Assembly: GCF_014764405.1 (NCBI RefSeq) | Contig: NZ_CP061725.1 | Span: 5,394,001-5,458,000, forward strand | Length of the DNA stretch: 64,000 nucleotides | Reading direction: 5' to 3' | DNA from: Micromonospora craniellae | Lineage (GTDB): Bacteria; Actinomycetota; Actinomycetes; Mycobacteriales; Micromonosporaceae | Shown: positions 46,988 through 55,017 of the stretch, piece after piece | How positions within the stretch are numbered: position 1 is the stretch's first letter | Layout of the letters: each line of letters opens with the position of its first letter | Notes under the pieces: model-generated | Told to the model about the DNA's origin: nothing | Database searches by the model: none | The model's input: only the letters and a program-made list of their open reading frames with translations | Translations under genes and position numbers: made by a program

Positions 46988-48165
46988 GCATTGCCTCCGG
47001 CGCGCGCGGCGGCGTCGGCGTTGTCCCGGGCGGCGTCGCTCGGGTGGCCGCTGCCCTGCCCGGCGGCGTCGAGCGACTTGCGGACGCCGTCGAGCAGTTC
47101 GTTCCAGCTCGCCTCGAACTTCTCGACGCCCTCGCGCTCCAGCGTGTCGATCACGTCGGCCAGGTCCACACCGACATCGAGGAGGTCGGCGAAGACCTGC
47201 CGCGCGTCGTCGTACGCGCCGGTGACGGTGTCCGGCCGGGTCTCCCCGTGTCCGGCGTAGGCCTGGATGACCGACTCCGGCATGGTGTTGACCGTGCCCG
47301 GCGCGATCAGCTCCTCGACGTAGATGACGTCCCGGTAGTCCGGGTTCTTGGTCGAGGTGGAGGCCCACAACGGACGCTGCGGGTGCGCCCCGGCGGCGGC
47401 CAACGCCTGCCACCGGTCGCCGGAGAAGACCTCGGCGTACCGCTCGTAGGCCAGCCGGGCGTTGGCCACCGCCGCCTTGCCGCGCAGTGCCTTGGCCTGC
47501 TCCGAGCCGAGCTTCTCCAGCCGCTTGTCGACCTCGCTGTCGACCCGCGAGACGAAGAACGAGGCCACCGACGTGATGGTGGTCAGGTCGTGCCCGTTCG
47601 CCCGGGCCTGCTCCAGGCCGGCGAGGAACGCCTCCATCACCTGCGAGTAGCGGTCCAGCCCGAAGATCAGCGTCACGTTGACGCTGATCCCCTCGGCGAG
47701 CGCGGCGGTGATCGCCGGCAGGCCGTCCTCGGTCGCCGGAATCTTGATGAACAGGTTGGGCCGGTCGACCAGCCACCACAGCGCCTTGGCCTCGGCGACC
47801 GTCTTCGCGCTCTCGTGGGCCAGGCGCGGGTCCACCTCGATGGACACCCGCCCGTCGACGCCGCCGCTGGCGTCGTAGGACGGGCGCATCACGTCGCAGG
47901 CCCACCGCACGTCGTACGTGGTGAGCATGCGGACGGCCTCTTCCACCTCGATGCCCCGGGTGGCCAGGTCGCGAAGCTGCCAGTCGTACTCGTCGGCGTC
48001 GCTCAACGCCTTCGCGAAGATCGTCGGGTTGGTGGTCACCCCGACCACGTGCTTCTCCCGGCGGAGCTGGTCGAGTCCGCCGGAGCTCAGCCGCACCCGG
48101 GAAAGGTCGTCGAGCCAGATCGCCACGTGTGCGGCGGAGAGTTCACCCAGCCTGTCGGTCGTCAT
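46984..48165 (-). CDS. tal: Transaldolase
   Basis: The enzyme transfers dihydroxyacetone units between sugar phosphates in the non-oxidative pentose phosphate pathway. The 393-residue protein has GVTTNPTIFAKAL, LFIKIPATEDGL, VNVTLIFGLDRYSQV and the Schiff-base Lys in WASTSTKNPDY, the pattern of the long actinobacterial/cyanobacterial transaldolases. The ATG at 48165 has GAGGGGAG about 7 nt upstream. It lies 13 bp after the tkt stop and is coupled to a small ORF that precedes pgi. Confidence 0.96.
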   Translation of the reverse strand: MTTDRLGELSAAHVAIWLDDLSRVRLSSGGLDQLRREKHVVGVTTNPTIFAKALSDADEYDWQLRDLATRGIEVEEAVRMLTTYDVRWACDVMRPSYDASGGVDGRVSIEVDPRLAHESAKTVAEAKALWWLVDRPNLFIKIPATEDGLPAITAALAEGISVNVTLIFGLDRYSQVMEAFLAGLEQARANGHDLTTITSVASFFVSRVDSEVDKRLEKLGSEQAKALRGKAAVANARLAYERYAEVFSGDRWQALAAAGAHPQRPLWASTSTKNPDYRDVIYVEELIAPGTVNTMPESVIQAYAGHGETRPDTVTGAYDDARQVFADLLDVGVDLADVIDTLEREGVEKFEASWNELLDGVRKSLDAAGQGSGHPSDAARDNADAAARAGGNA

Positions 48166-48178
48166 GTACGTGCTCCCC

Positions 48179-50317
48179 TCAGTTGCCGGTCGTGAAACCG
48201 GTGATGTCACCGACGCGGGTCAGCGCCGCGTGCGCGGCGGCGACGATCCGGTCGGGGGTGAAGCCGAACTGTTCGAAGAGCACCGAGTGCGGGGCGCTCG
48301 CGCCGTAGTGCTCCAGGCTGACGCTCTCACCGCAGTCGCCGACGATGGCCTGCCAGGACATCGCGATGCCCGCCTCCACGCTCACCCGGGCTTTTACCCC
48401 GCGCGGCAGCACCGACTCCCGGTACGCCTCGTCCTGCGCGAAGAACCACTCCTGGCAGGGCATCGAGACGACCCGGGTGGGGGTGCCGTCGGCCTCCAGC
48501 CGCTCCCGCGCGGTCAGGCAGAGCTGCACCTCGGAACCGGTGCCGACGATGATCACCTGAGGCTTGCCGTTGCTGGCCTCGGCCAGCACGTAGCCGCCCT
48601 TGGCGACCCCCTCGGCCCCGGCGAGCTGCGAGCGGTCCAGCGTGGGCAGCGCCTGCCGGCTCAGCGCCAGCGCGGTCGGGCGGTCGGTGTGCTCCAGGGC
48701 CTGCCGCCAGGCCCACGCCGTCTCGTTGGCGTCGGCCGGCCGGACCACGTCCAGACCGGGGATGGCCCGCAGCGCGGTCAGGTGCTCCACCGGCTGGTGG
48801 GTCGGACCGTCCTCGCCGAGACCGATCGAGTCGTGCGTCCAGACGTAGACCACCGGCAGCTTCATCAGCGCGGCCAGTCGGACGGCGGGGCGCATGTAGT
48901 CGCTGAACACCAGGAACGTGCCGCCGTACGGGCGGGTGCCGCCGTGCAGGGCGATGCCGTTGAGGATGGCGCCCATGGCGTGCTCGCGGATGCCGAAGTG
49001 CAGCGTCCGGCCGTACTCGTGGCCGGGGAACTCCTTGGTCGCGTACTGGCTGGGCACGAAGGAGGGCTCGCCCTTCATCGTGGTGTTGTTGCTCTCCGCC
49101 AGGTCGGCGGAGCCGCCCCAGAGCTCGGGCAGCACCGGTGCGAGCGCGGCGAGCACCTTGCCGGAGGCAGCCCGGGTGGCGACGCCCTTGGCGTCGGCGG
49201 GGAACTCCGGCAGCGCCTCGGTCCAGCCCTCGGGCAGGACCCGCCCGGCCATCCGGTCGTACAGGGCGCGGCGCTCCGGGTTGGCCTCGGACCAGGTCCC
49301 GAAGGCGGTGGTCCACTCCTGCTGGACGGCGTCGCCGCGACCGAGCGTCCCGCGGGTGTGGGTGAGCACCTCCTCGGAGACCTCGAACGAACCGGCCGGG
49401 TCGAAGCCGAGGATCTCCTTGGTGGCGGCCACCTCGTCGGCGCCCAGGGCCGAGCCGTGGATCTTGCCGGTGTTCTGCTTGTTCGGTGCGGGCCAGCCGA
49501 TGATGGTGCGCAGCCCGATGAACGACGGGCGACCGGTCTCGGCCTTGGCGGCCAGTAGCGCCTGGTACAGCTCCTCGACGTTCTCGTGGTAGTCGCCCTG
49601 GTCGGCGTCGCCGGTACGCCAGTCGACCGTCTGCACGTGCCAGCCGTACGCCGCGTAGCGGGCCGCGACGTCCTCGCTCATCGCGATGCGGGTGTCGTCC
49701 TCGATCGAGATCTCGTTGTCGTCGTAGATCAGGCAGAGGTTGCCCAGCTGCTGGTGCCCGGCCAGGGCGCTGGCCTCGTGGCTGATGCCCTCCTCGATGT
49801 CGCCGTCCGAGGCGATGCACCAGATGTGGTGGTCGAAGACCGACTCACCCGGCTCGGCCTCCGGGTCGAACAGGCCACGCTCCCGGCGCGCCGCCATCGC
49901 CATGCCGACGGCGTTGCCCAGGCCCTGCCCGAGTGGACCGGTGGTGGTCTCCACGCCCGGCGTGTGCCCGTGCTCGGGGTGACCGGGAGTGAGCGAGCCC
50001 CACTGCCGCAGCGACTTGAGGTCGTCCAGGCTCAGCGGGTAGCCGGCGAGGAAGAGCTGGATGTAGAGCGTCAGGCTGGAGTGACCGGCGGAGAGCACGA
50101 AGCGGTCCCGGCCGGGCCAGTTCGGGTCGGCGGGGTTGTGTCGCATCACCCGGTTGAACAGCAGGTACGCCGCAGGGGCGAGGCTCATCGCGGTGCCCGG
50201 GTGGCCATTGCCGGATTTCTCCACGGCATCCATGGCCAGGACGCGGACGGTGTCCACGGCACGGCGGTCGAGGTCGGACCAGTCAAGTGCGGGGTGCGCA
50301 GGTCGGTTGGCAGCCAC
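48179..50317 (-). CDS. tkt: Transketolase
   Basis: This thiamine diphosphate enzyme moves two-carbon units between sugar phosphates. The 712-residue protein has the N-terminal SGNGHPGTAMSLAP, the cofactor motif SDGDIEEGISHEASALAGHQ ... YDDNEIS, the pyrimidine domain with HDSIGLGEDGPTHQPVEHL, and a normal C-terminal domain. The start is a GTG with GAGGAG about 12 nt upstream. On the minus strand TAGGGT at 50363-50368 is a reasonable -10 for the whole tkt-tal-pgi-zwf-opcA-pgl operon. It is divergent from ctaB. Confidence 0.97.
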   Translation of the reverse strand: MAANRPAHPALDWSDLDRRAVDTVRVLAMDAVEKSGNGHPGTAMSLAPAAYLLFNRVMRHNPADPNWPGRDRFVLSAGHSSLTLYIQLFLAGYPLSLDDLKSLRQWGSLTPGHPEHGHTPGVETTTGPLGQGLGNAVGMAMAARRERGLFDPEAEPGESVFDHHIWCIASDGDIEEGISHEASALAGHQQLGNLCLIYDDNEISIEDDTRIAMSEDVAARYAAYGWHVQTVDWRTGDADQGDYHENVEELYQALLAAKAETGRPSFIGLRTIIGWPAPNKQNTGKIHGSALGADEVAATKEILGFDPAGSFEVSEEVLTHTRGTLGRGDAVQQEWTTAFGTWSEANPERRALYDRMAGRVLPEGWTEALPEFPADAKGVATRAASGKVLAALAPVLPELWGGSADLAESNNTTMKGEPSFVPSQYATKEFPGHEYGRTLHFGIREHAMGAILNGIALHGGTRPYGGTFLVFSDYMRPAVRLAALMKLPVVYVWTHDSIGLGEDGPTHQPVEHLTALRAIPGLDVVRPADANETAWAWRQALEHTDRPTALALSRQALPTLDRSQLAGAEGVAKGGYVLAEASNGKPQVIIVGTGSEVQLCLTARERLEADGTPTRVVSMPCQEWFFAQDEAYRESVLPRGVKARVSVEAGIAMSWQAIVGDCGESVSLEHYGASAPHSVLFEQFGFTPDRIVAAAHAALTRVGDITGFTTGN

Positions 50318-50583
50318 GGTGGTTTGTGCTCCTCGGCGAGATGGGCGGAACCCTCACAGGTGACCCTATCGAGCGCGGCTAAACGTGCGCCCGAGGATCT
50401 CAGCATGCTGGTCTGTACGTTTCCGTTCCGCGTGGCGGTTCAGTCGCCGGTGTGACGGCCCGCACCGTAACCGGGTCGCCCGGGCAGCCAAAACGACAAC
50501 GCGTAGTGTGTGGGGCGGTGTGTGGACCCGGGCCGGGTCCCGCCGCCTCGACCTCCCCTGCCGACGCCGGAAGGTGGCAATCC

Positions 50584-51540
50584 GTGAGCATGATCACCGA
50601 GCGCCCCGTCAGCAACCCTGCCGGGCAGACGCCGGTGCGTGCCACGGAGGAGGTGCCGGTCCGCTCCCGCGACCTGCGGGCGGTGGTGGCGGCGTACGTG
50701 ACGCTGACCAAGCCGCGGATCGTGGAGCTGCTGCTGGTCACCACGGTGCCGGCGATGATGCTCGCGCACGGCGGGATGCCGTCGCTGTGGCTGGTCGCCG
50801 TGGTGCTGGTCGGCGGGTCGCTCGCGGCCGGTGCGGCCAGCGTCCTGAACTGCTACATCGACCGGGACATCGACCAGGTGATGCGGCGCACCAAGCGTCG
50901 GCCGTTGCCGGCGCACACGGTGACGCCGCGTAACGCACTGGTCTTCGGTCTGGCGCTGGCGGTGGTCTCGGTCGCGCTGATGGCGGTGTTCACCAACCTG
51001 CTCGCCGCCGGGCTGACGCTCGCCGCCATCGTCTACTACGACGTGGTCTACACGCTCTGGCTCAAGCGGACCACGGCGGCGAACACCTTCTGGGGCGGTG
51101 CGTGCGGGGCCGCCCCGGTGCTGATCGGCTGGGCGGCGGTGACCGGGTCGCTGTCGCCGATCGCCTGGGCGCTGTTCGCGGTGGTCTTCTTCTGGCAGAT
51201 GCCGCACTTCTACCCGCTGGCGATGAAGTACAAGGACGACTACGCCCGGGCGGGCATCCCGATGCTGCCGGTGGTGGCGTCGGTGCGGCGGGTCAACACC
51301 GAGATCGTGCTGTTCGCCTGGCTCACGGTGCTGACCTCGCTGGCCGTCTGGGCGTTGGGCCTGAGCCCGATCTACGGCGTGCCCACGCTGGTGGTGGGCG
51401 CGATCTTCCTGGTCGAGGCGCACAAGTTGGCCGGTCGGGCCAGCCGGGGGGAGCCGGTCAAGCCGATGCGGCTGTTCCACTGGTCCACGACCTACCTGAC
51501 AATCGTCTTCGCCGCCGCCGCGCTGGACGCCCTGATCTGA
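50584..51540 (+). CDS. ctaB: Heme O synthase (protoheme IX farnesyltransferase)
   Basis: The enzyme attaches a farnesyl group to heme B, giving heme O for cytochrome oxidase. The 318-residue polytopic UbiA-family protein has YVTLTKPRIVELLLVTTVPA, the prenyl-diphosphate-binding NCYIDRDIDQVMRRTKRRPL, and the second Asp-rich loop FWQMPHFYPLAMKYKDDYA. The GTG at 50584 has GGAAGGTGG 6 nt upstream; an ATG two codons on is an alternative. Heme A synthase, the next step, is encoded 2.6 kb away on the other strand. Stem-loop copy C follows the stop directly. Confidence 0.96.
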   Translation: MSMITERPVSNPAGQTPVRATEEVPVRSRDLRAVVAAYVTLTKPRIVELLLVTTVPAMMLAHGGMPSLWLVAVVLVGGSLAAGAASVLNCYIDRDIDQVMRRTKRRPLPAHTVTPRNALVFGLALAVVSVALMAVFTNLLAAGLTLAAIVYYDVVYTLWLKRTTAANTFWGGACGAAPVLIGWAAVTGSLSPIAWALFAVVFFWQMPHFYPLAMKYKDDYARAGIPMLPVVASVRRVNTEIVLFAWLTVLTSLAVWALGLSPIYGVPTLVVGAIFLVEAHKLAGRASRGEPVKPMRLFHWSTTYLTIVFAAAALDALI

Positions 51541-51544
51541 AGTA

Positions 51545-51592
51545 AGGAAGGGGCCCTTCCTAACGCCTGGTGCATAGGAAGGGCCCCTTCCT
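51545..51592. repeat. Dispersed stem-loop repeat, copy C
   Basis: Arms AGGAAGGGGCCC/GGGCCCCTTCCT (12 bp) enclose CTAACGCCTGGTGCATAG, nearly the same loop core as copies A and B. The arm starts 4 bp after the ctaB stop and probably serves as its terminator. Confidence 0.8.
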
Positions 51593-51842
51593 AACAACCG
51601 GGCCAGAGTGAACGAATGCGATTTGTCTGCTTTGTCGCTCTATGTCAACCTGACAGGAGATGAGTCCGACCCGCTCAGGGGTGGAATGGTTGGCAGCGCT
51701 ATGCGGTACCCATTAGGTTTATTTTGTCCGGATAAAAGCGGGCGAAAAGCCTTTGGTCTTCCTTAAACCTGCGGGTAATCGGTATCACAAAAGCTTGATG
51801 GTTCTCGCCCTTTCGCTTGCATCTCTGCTTAGGCTTCGCGTT
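51593..51842. other. AT-richer gap upstream of a small unknown gene
   Basis: Together with copy C this is a 302-bp stretch without a recognisable gene. From about 51600 to 51840 the base composition is clearly more AT-rich than anything else in the window (for example GGTTTATTTTGTCC). An AGGAG directly abuts an ATG at 51660 (18 codons), with spacing too short to be convincing. I cannot assign a riboswitch. Confidence 0.4.
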
Positions 51843-52178
51843 ATGGCAGATGGTTCCGATACGACGCTGACGGCTGACCAGACCGCCTCCGGCGTGGCCC
51901 CGAGCGGGCTGGTCGCGGGTATCAAGTCGTTCGCCGCCGGACACGGCGGGGCGAAGGCGGTCATCGAGTACGTCGGCAAGCGCGGGGCGCGTATCGTTCT
52001 GGTGGGTTCGGACGGTGCGTGGGGCGACCAGTTCGCGGAGGACACGGGCGTCGCCCGGGAAGCCTGCGCGGCGGCCGGGGTCGCCGTGGAGAACGCCTGG
52101 GAGCGGGAGTTGATGGACCAGATGCGGCCCAGCAACGACCTCTGGCGTTCGATGGCCCGCCGCACCATGGCCCGATAG
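51843..52178 (+). CDS. Small protein of unknown function upstream of an ATP-grasp gene
   Basis: I do not recognise this 111-residue protein. It begins with a polar segment (MADGSDTTLTADQTASGV). A compact domain with alternating helix and strand patterns follows (KAVIEYVGKRGARIVLVGSD, then GAWGDQFAEDTGVAREACAA, and VENAWERELMDQMRPSNDLW). No Cys cluster, membrane helix or signal is seen. The ATG at 51843 is preferred because upstream codons are AT-rich and unlike coding sequence. There is no strong ribosome site. The ATP-grasp gene starts 31 bp downstream, so the two are likely co-transcribed. Confidence 0.65.
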   Translation: MADGSDTTLTADQTASGVAPSGLVAGIKSFAAGHGGAKAVIEYVGKRGARIVLVGSDGAWGDQFAEDTGVAREACAAAGVAVENAWERELMDQMRPSNDLWRSMARRTMAR

Positions 52179-52209
52179 ACAAAACGCACCTCGGATAGAT
52201 AGAGATAGA

Positions 52210-53121
52210 TTGAACAACCACCACCAGTCGACCCGGGGGAAACCCCGGGTCGCTCTCGTCACCTGTACCGAACTGGCCGATCTCGAGCCGGACGACCGTC
52301 TCGTGATCGCCCCGCTCGCCGACCGTGGGGTCATCGCCGAGCCGGTCGTCTGGGACGACCCGGCCGTCGACTGGTCCGGGTACGACCTGGCGATGCTCCG
52401 TTCGCCCTGGGACTACATGTTCCGGCGCGACGAGTTCGTCGCCTGGGCGGCCCGGGTGCCACGGCTGGCCAACCCGGCCGACGTGGTGCGCTGGAACACC
52501 GACAAGCGCTACCTCGACGAGTTGTCCGCCGCCGGTGTGCCGACGGTGCCCACCGCCTGGGTGGACCCCGGCGAACAGTGGCGGCCCCCCGCCGACGAGG
52601 GCGAGTACGTCGTCAAGCCGTCGGTCAGCGCGGGCAGCCAGGACACCGGCCGCTACGACCTGGCCGACCCGGAACACCGGGAACTCGCGGCGGCCCACGT
52701 ACGCCGACTGGGCGCGGCCGGCCGGGTCGCCATGATCCAGCCGTACCTGAGCGCGGTCGACGCGGCTGGCGAGACCGCGCTGCTCTTCTTCGCCGGGCCG
52801 GACGGGCCGGCGTTCAGCCACGCCATCCGCAAGGGGCCGATGCTGGCCGGGCCCGATCTCGGGGTGGGCGGGCTGTACAAGGCCGAGGACATCACTCCGC
52901 GTACCGCCGGGGCCGACGAGCTCGCGGTGGCGCAGCGGACCCTCGCGGCCGTGCCCGGCGGGCCGGGGCGCCTGCTCTACGCCCGGGTGGACCTGATCCC
53001 GGGCCCGGACGGGGCGCCCGTGCTGGTGGAGCTGGAGCTGACCGAGCCGTCGCTGTTCCTCGGGCACGCCGACGGGGCCGCCGAGCGTCTCGCGGACGCC
53101 ATTCTCACCCGGATGGCCTGA
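52210..53121 (+). CDS. ATP-grasp domain protein
   Basis: The 303-residue protein has the ATP-grasp layout: an N-terminal Rossmann-like part (VALVTCTELADLEPDDRLV, YDLAMLRSPWDY) and the ATP-binding central domain EGEYVVKPSVSAGSQDTGRY and VAMIQPYLSAV. The metal-binding C-terminal strand is LLYARVDLIPGPDGAPVLVE, then LELTEPSLFLGHADGA. The nearest families are RimK/glutathione-synthetase-like ligases, which join a carboxylate to an amine or thiol. The substrate is unknown. The start is a TTG with only a weak GATAGAGATAG upstream, so it may rely on coupling with the small gene before it. A stem-loop separates it from the convergent ctaA. Confidence 0.82.
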   Translation: MNNHHQSTRGKPRVALVTCTELADLEPDDRLVIAPLADRGVIAEPVVWDDPAVDWSGYDLAMLRSPWDYMFRRDEFVAWAARVPRLANPADVVRWNTDKRYLDELSAAGVPTVPTAWVDPGEQWRPPADEGEYVVKPSVSAGSQDTGRYDLADPEHRELAAAHVRRLGAAGRVAMIQPYLSAVDAAGETALLFFAGPDGPAFSHAIRKGPMLAGPDLGVGGLYKAEDITPRTAGADELAVAQRTLAAVPGGPGRLLYARVDLIPGPDGAPVLVELELTEPSLFLGHADGAAERLADAILTRMA

Positions 53122-53129
53122 TCGTCGGA

Positions 53130-53159
53130 GTTCCGGCCGGGATCGTCCCCGGCCGGAAC
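53130..53159. terminator. Bidirectional stem-loop terminator
   Basis: Perfect 12-bp arms GTTCCGGCCGGG/CCCGGCCGGAAC with a 6-nt loop lie between the convergent ATP-grasp and ctaA stops. Confidence 0.65.
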
Positions 53160-53173
53160 CGCTCGCCGCTGCC

Positions 53174-54127
53174 TCAGGCGTGCGCGGGTACCGGCTCCTC
53201 GGCAGAGGTGGCGCTCTCGTCCGGCGTCGGTTCGACGGGTCGGCGTTCCCGGATCGACCAGAGCACCGCCAGCGTCGACAGCCAGACCAGGCAGGAGCCG
53301 AGCATGTGCGCGCCGACCAGCAGCACCGGGAGGTTGGTGAGGTACTGCACGAAGCCGATCACACCCTGGGACAGCTCGACCACGAGCAGCATCCCGGCGG
53401 CCCGCACGGCGCGGGCCGGGGCGCCGACCGCGCGGAGCGCCAGCCAGAGGCCGACGCTCAGGCCGATCAGCAGGAAGACCAGGTCGGCGTGCACCTGGGA
53501 GATGGTCTGCGGATCGAGGCCGTTGCGGACGGCGTCGGCGTCGCCCGCGTGCGGGCCGCTGCCGGTGACCGCGACGCCGACCACGATCACGGCGGCGCTG
53601 ACCACCACGGTCAGCCAGGTCAAGTTCCGCAGCGCGGACGGCACCACCGGCGCCTTCGGCCCCTCCGGCTCGGCCACCCGACGCCACAGGGCGTACGCGA
53701 CGAGCAGCAGCAGCATCGAGACCACGAAGTGGATGCCGACGACCGAGGGGTGCAACTGGGTGCGGACGGTGATCCCGCCGATCACCGCCTGCGCCACGAT
53801 GCCGAGGACCACCGCCAGGGCCAGCGGCACCGCCCCACGGCGACGCGGCCGGTGCGCCAGCGCGGCCAGCAGGGTGGCGCCCGCGATGAACACCAGCACG
53901 AAGGTGAGCAGCCGGTTGCCGAACTCGATCACCCCGTGCACGCCCATCTCGGCGGTGGTGGTGTAGGAGTCGTCGGTGCACCGGGGCCAGGTGGGGCAGC
54001 CGAGCCCCGAGGCGGTGAGCCGGACCGCCCCGCCGGTGACGACGATCACCGTGTTCGCGACGATGTTGGCGTACGCGAGTCGGCGCAGCAGGGTGGTGGA
54101 GACCGGGAACCGGGCGGGTCGCTTCAC
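53174..54127 (-). CDS. ctaA: Heme A synthase (COX15/CtaA)
   Basis: The enzyme oxidises the methyl group of heme O to the formyl of heme A in the membrane. The 317-residue protein has about eight helices and the conserved heme-ligand regions MGVHGVIEFGNRL, QLHPSVVGIHFVVS, SQVHADLVFL and LVGAHMLGSCLVW. The external Cys pair region is SGLGCPTWPRC. The GTG at 54127 has AGGA 9 nt upstream; the frame is open further upstream without homology. It is divergent from sufR and convergent with the ATP-grasp gene. Confidence 0.95.
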   Translation of the reverse strand: MKRPARFPVSTTLLRRLAYANIVANTVIVVTGGAVRLTASGLGCPTWPRCTDDSYTTTAEMGVHGVIEFGNRLLTFVLVFIAGATLLAALAHRPRRRGAVPLALAVVLGIVAQAVIGGITVRTQLHPSVVGIHFVVSMLLLLVAYALWRRVAEPEGPKAPVVPSALRNLTWLTVVVSAAVIVVGVAVTGSGPHAGDADAVRNGLDPQTISQVHADLVFLLIGLSVGLWLALRAVGAPARAVRAAGMLLVVELSQGVIGFVQYLTNLPVLLVGAHMLGSCLVWLSTLAVLWSIRERRPVEPTPDESATSAEEPVPAHA

Positions 54128-54207
54128 GGAGCGAATCCTACGCACCGTAGTTGACGCCGATCGGGTGACTCCGCCCGCGTGGTGGGCCGGCTCACCGGAC
54201 CCCGCGT

Positions 54208-54236
54208 TTGCAGGCACCCGGCGAATTACGTAACGT
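54208..54236 (+). promoter_or_regulatory. sufR promoter with overlapping palindromic operator candidate
   Basis: TTGCAG (54208-54213) and TAACGT (54231-54236) are 17 bp apart, and the -10 is 7 nt before the sufR GTG, indicating a leaderless transcript. The 8-bp palindrome TTACGTAA (54226-54233) overlaps the -10 and is a natural site for autorepression by the dimeric SufR; binding is inferred. Confidence 0.5.
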
Positions 54237-54243
54237 GGGCGTT

Positions 54244-55017
54244 GTGAAAAAGGCGGCAGGGCTCCCCGGGCACCCGCCGGCAGCCGGTTCGGCTGCCGGC
54301 GGCCCGGTGCCGCCCGCCCCGGAGGCGCCCGCCGCCGACCTGTCGACCCGGGACCGGGTCACCCAGTTGCTGCTGGAACGTCGCACCGCCACCGCCGCCC
54401 AGCTCGGCGACGCGCTGGGGCTCAGCCCGGCGGCGATCCGCCGGCACCTGGACGCGATGCTCGCCGACGGTGACGTGGTGGCCCGCGAGCAGACCGTACG
54501 CGGACACCGTGGGCGAGGCCGCCCGGCCAAGGTGTTCCTGCTGACCGACGCGGCACGCAGCCGCTGCGGCACCCACCACTACGACAACATGGCCACCGAG
54601 GCGCTGCGGTGGATCGCGCGTACCGGCGGCGCCCGTGCGGTGGAGGACTTCGCCGCCGAGCAGGTGGCCGCGCTGGAGGCGCGTTGCCGGGCCGCCCTGG
54701 CCGACGCCGGGGACGACCCGATGGCCCGTGCCGAGGCACTCGCCACGGCGTTGACCGCTGAGGGATACGCTGCCAGTGCGTCCACGATCGCTTCCGGCGG
54801 CCAGCTCTGCCAGCACCACTGCCCGGTGGCGCACGTGGCCGCCGAGTTCCCGGCGTTGTGCGAGGCCGAGACCACGGTGATCTCTCGCCTGGTCGGCACC
54901 CACGTGCAGCGTCTGGCCACCATCGCGCACGGCGACGGGGTGTGCACCACGCACATCCCGGGCTCGTCGCCTGCCCAGTCCGGTAAGACCGTCACCACTG
55001 TGAGGACAGATAGATGA
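54244..55017 (+). CDS. sufR: Fe-S cluster-sensing transcriptional repressor SufR
   Basis: The 257-residue winged-helix regulator heads the suf operon. After a Pro/Ala-rich tail, the DNA-binding domain is DRVTQLLLERRTATAAQLGD, with recognition helix LSPAAIRRHLDAMLADG and wing RGRGRPAKVFLLTD. The C-terminal part carries the Cys ligands expected for an Fe-S cluster (QLCQHHCPVAHV, FPALCEAE, GVCTTHIP). SufR proteins repress suf genes when their cluster is loaded. The GTG at 54244 lies 7 nt after a -10 box; the conserved region starts about 45 residues in, so the start is moderately certain. Its stop overlaps the sufB start (ATGA). Confidence 0.9.
   Translation: MKKAAGLPGHPPAAGSAAGGPVPPAPEAPAADLSTRDRVTQLLLERRTATAAQLGDALGLSPAAIRRHLDAMLADGDVVAREQTVRGHRGRGRPAKVFLLTDAARSRCGTHHYDNMATEALRWIARTGGARAVEDFAAEQVAALEARCRAALADAGDDPMARAEALATALTAEGYAASASTIASGGQLCQHHCPVAHVAAEFPALCEAETTVISRLVGTHVQRLATIAHGDGVCTTHIPGSSPAQSGKTVTTVRTDR

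Noticed and set aside
46928..48165. Fused bifunctional transaldolase/glucose-6-phosphate isomerase
   Set aside because: Such fusions exist in bacteria, but here tal ends with its own stop at 46984 and pgi starts in a different frame at 46935.
51660..51716. 18-codon ORF with AGGAG in the AT-rich gap before the small unknown gene
   Set aside because: The AGGAG touches the ATG with no spacing, so it cannot work as a normal ribosome binding site.
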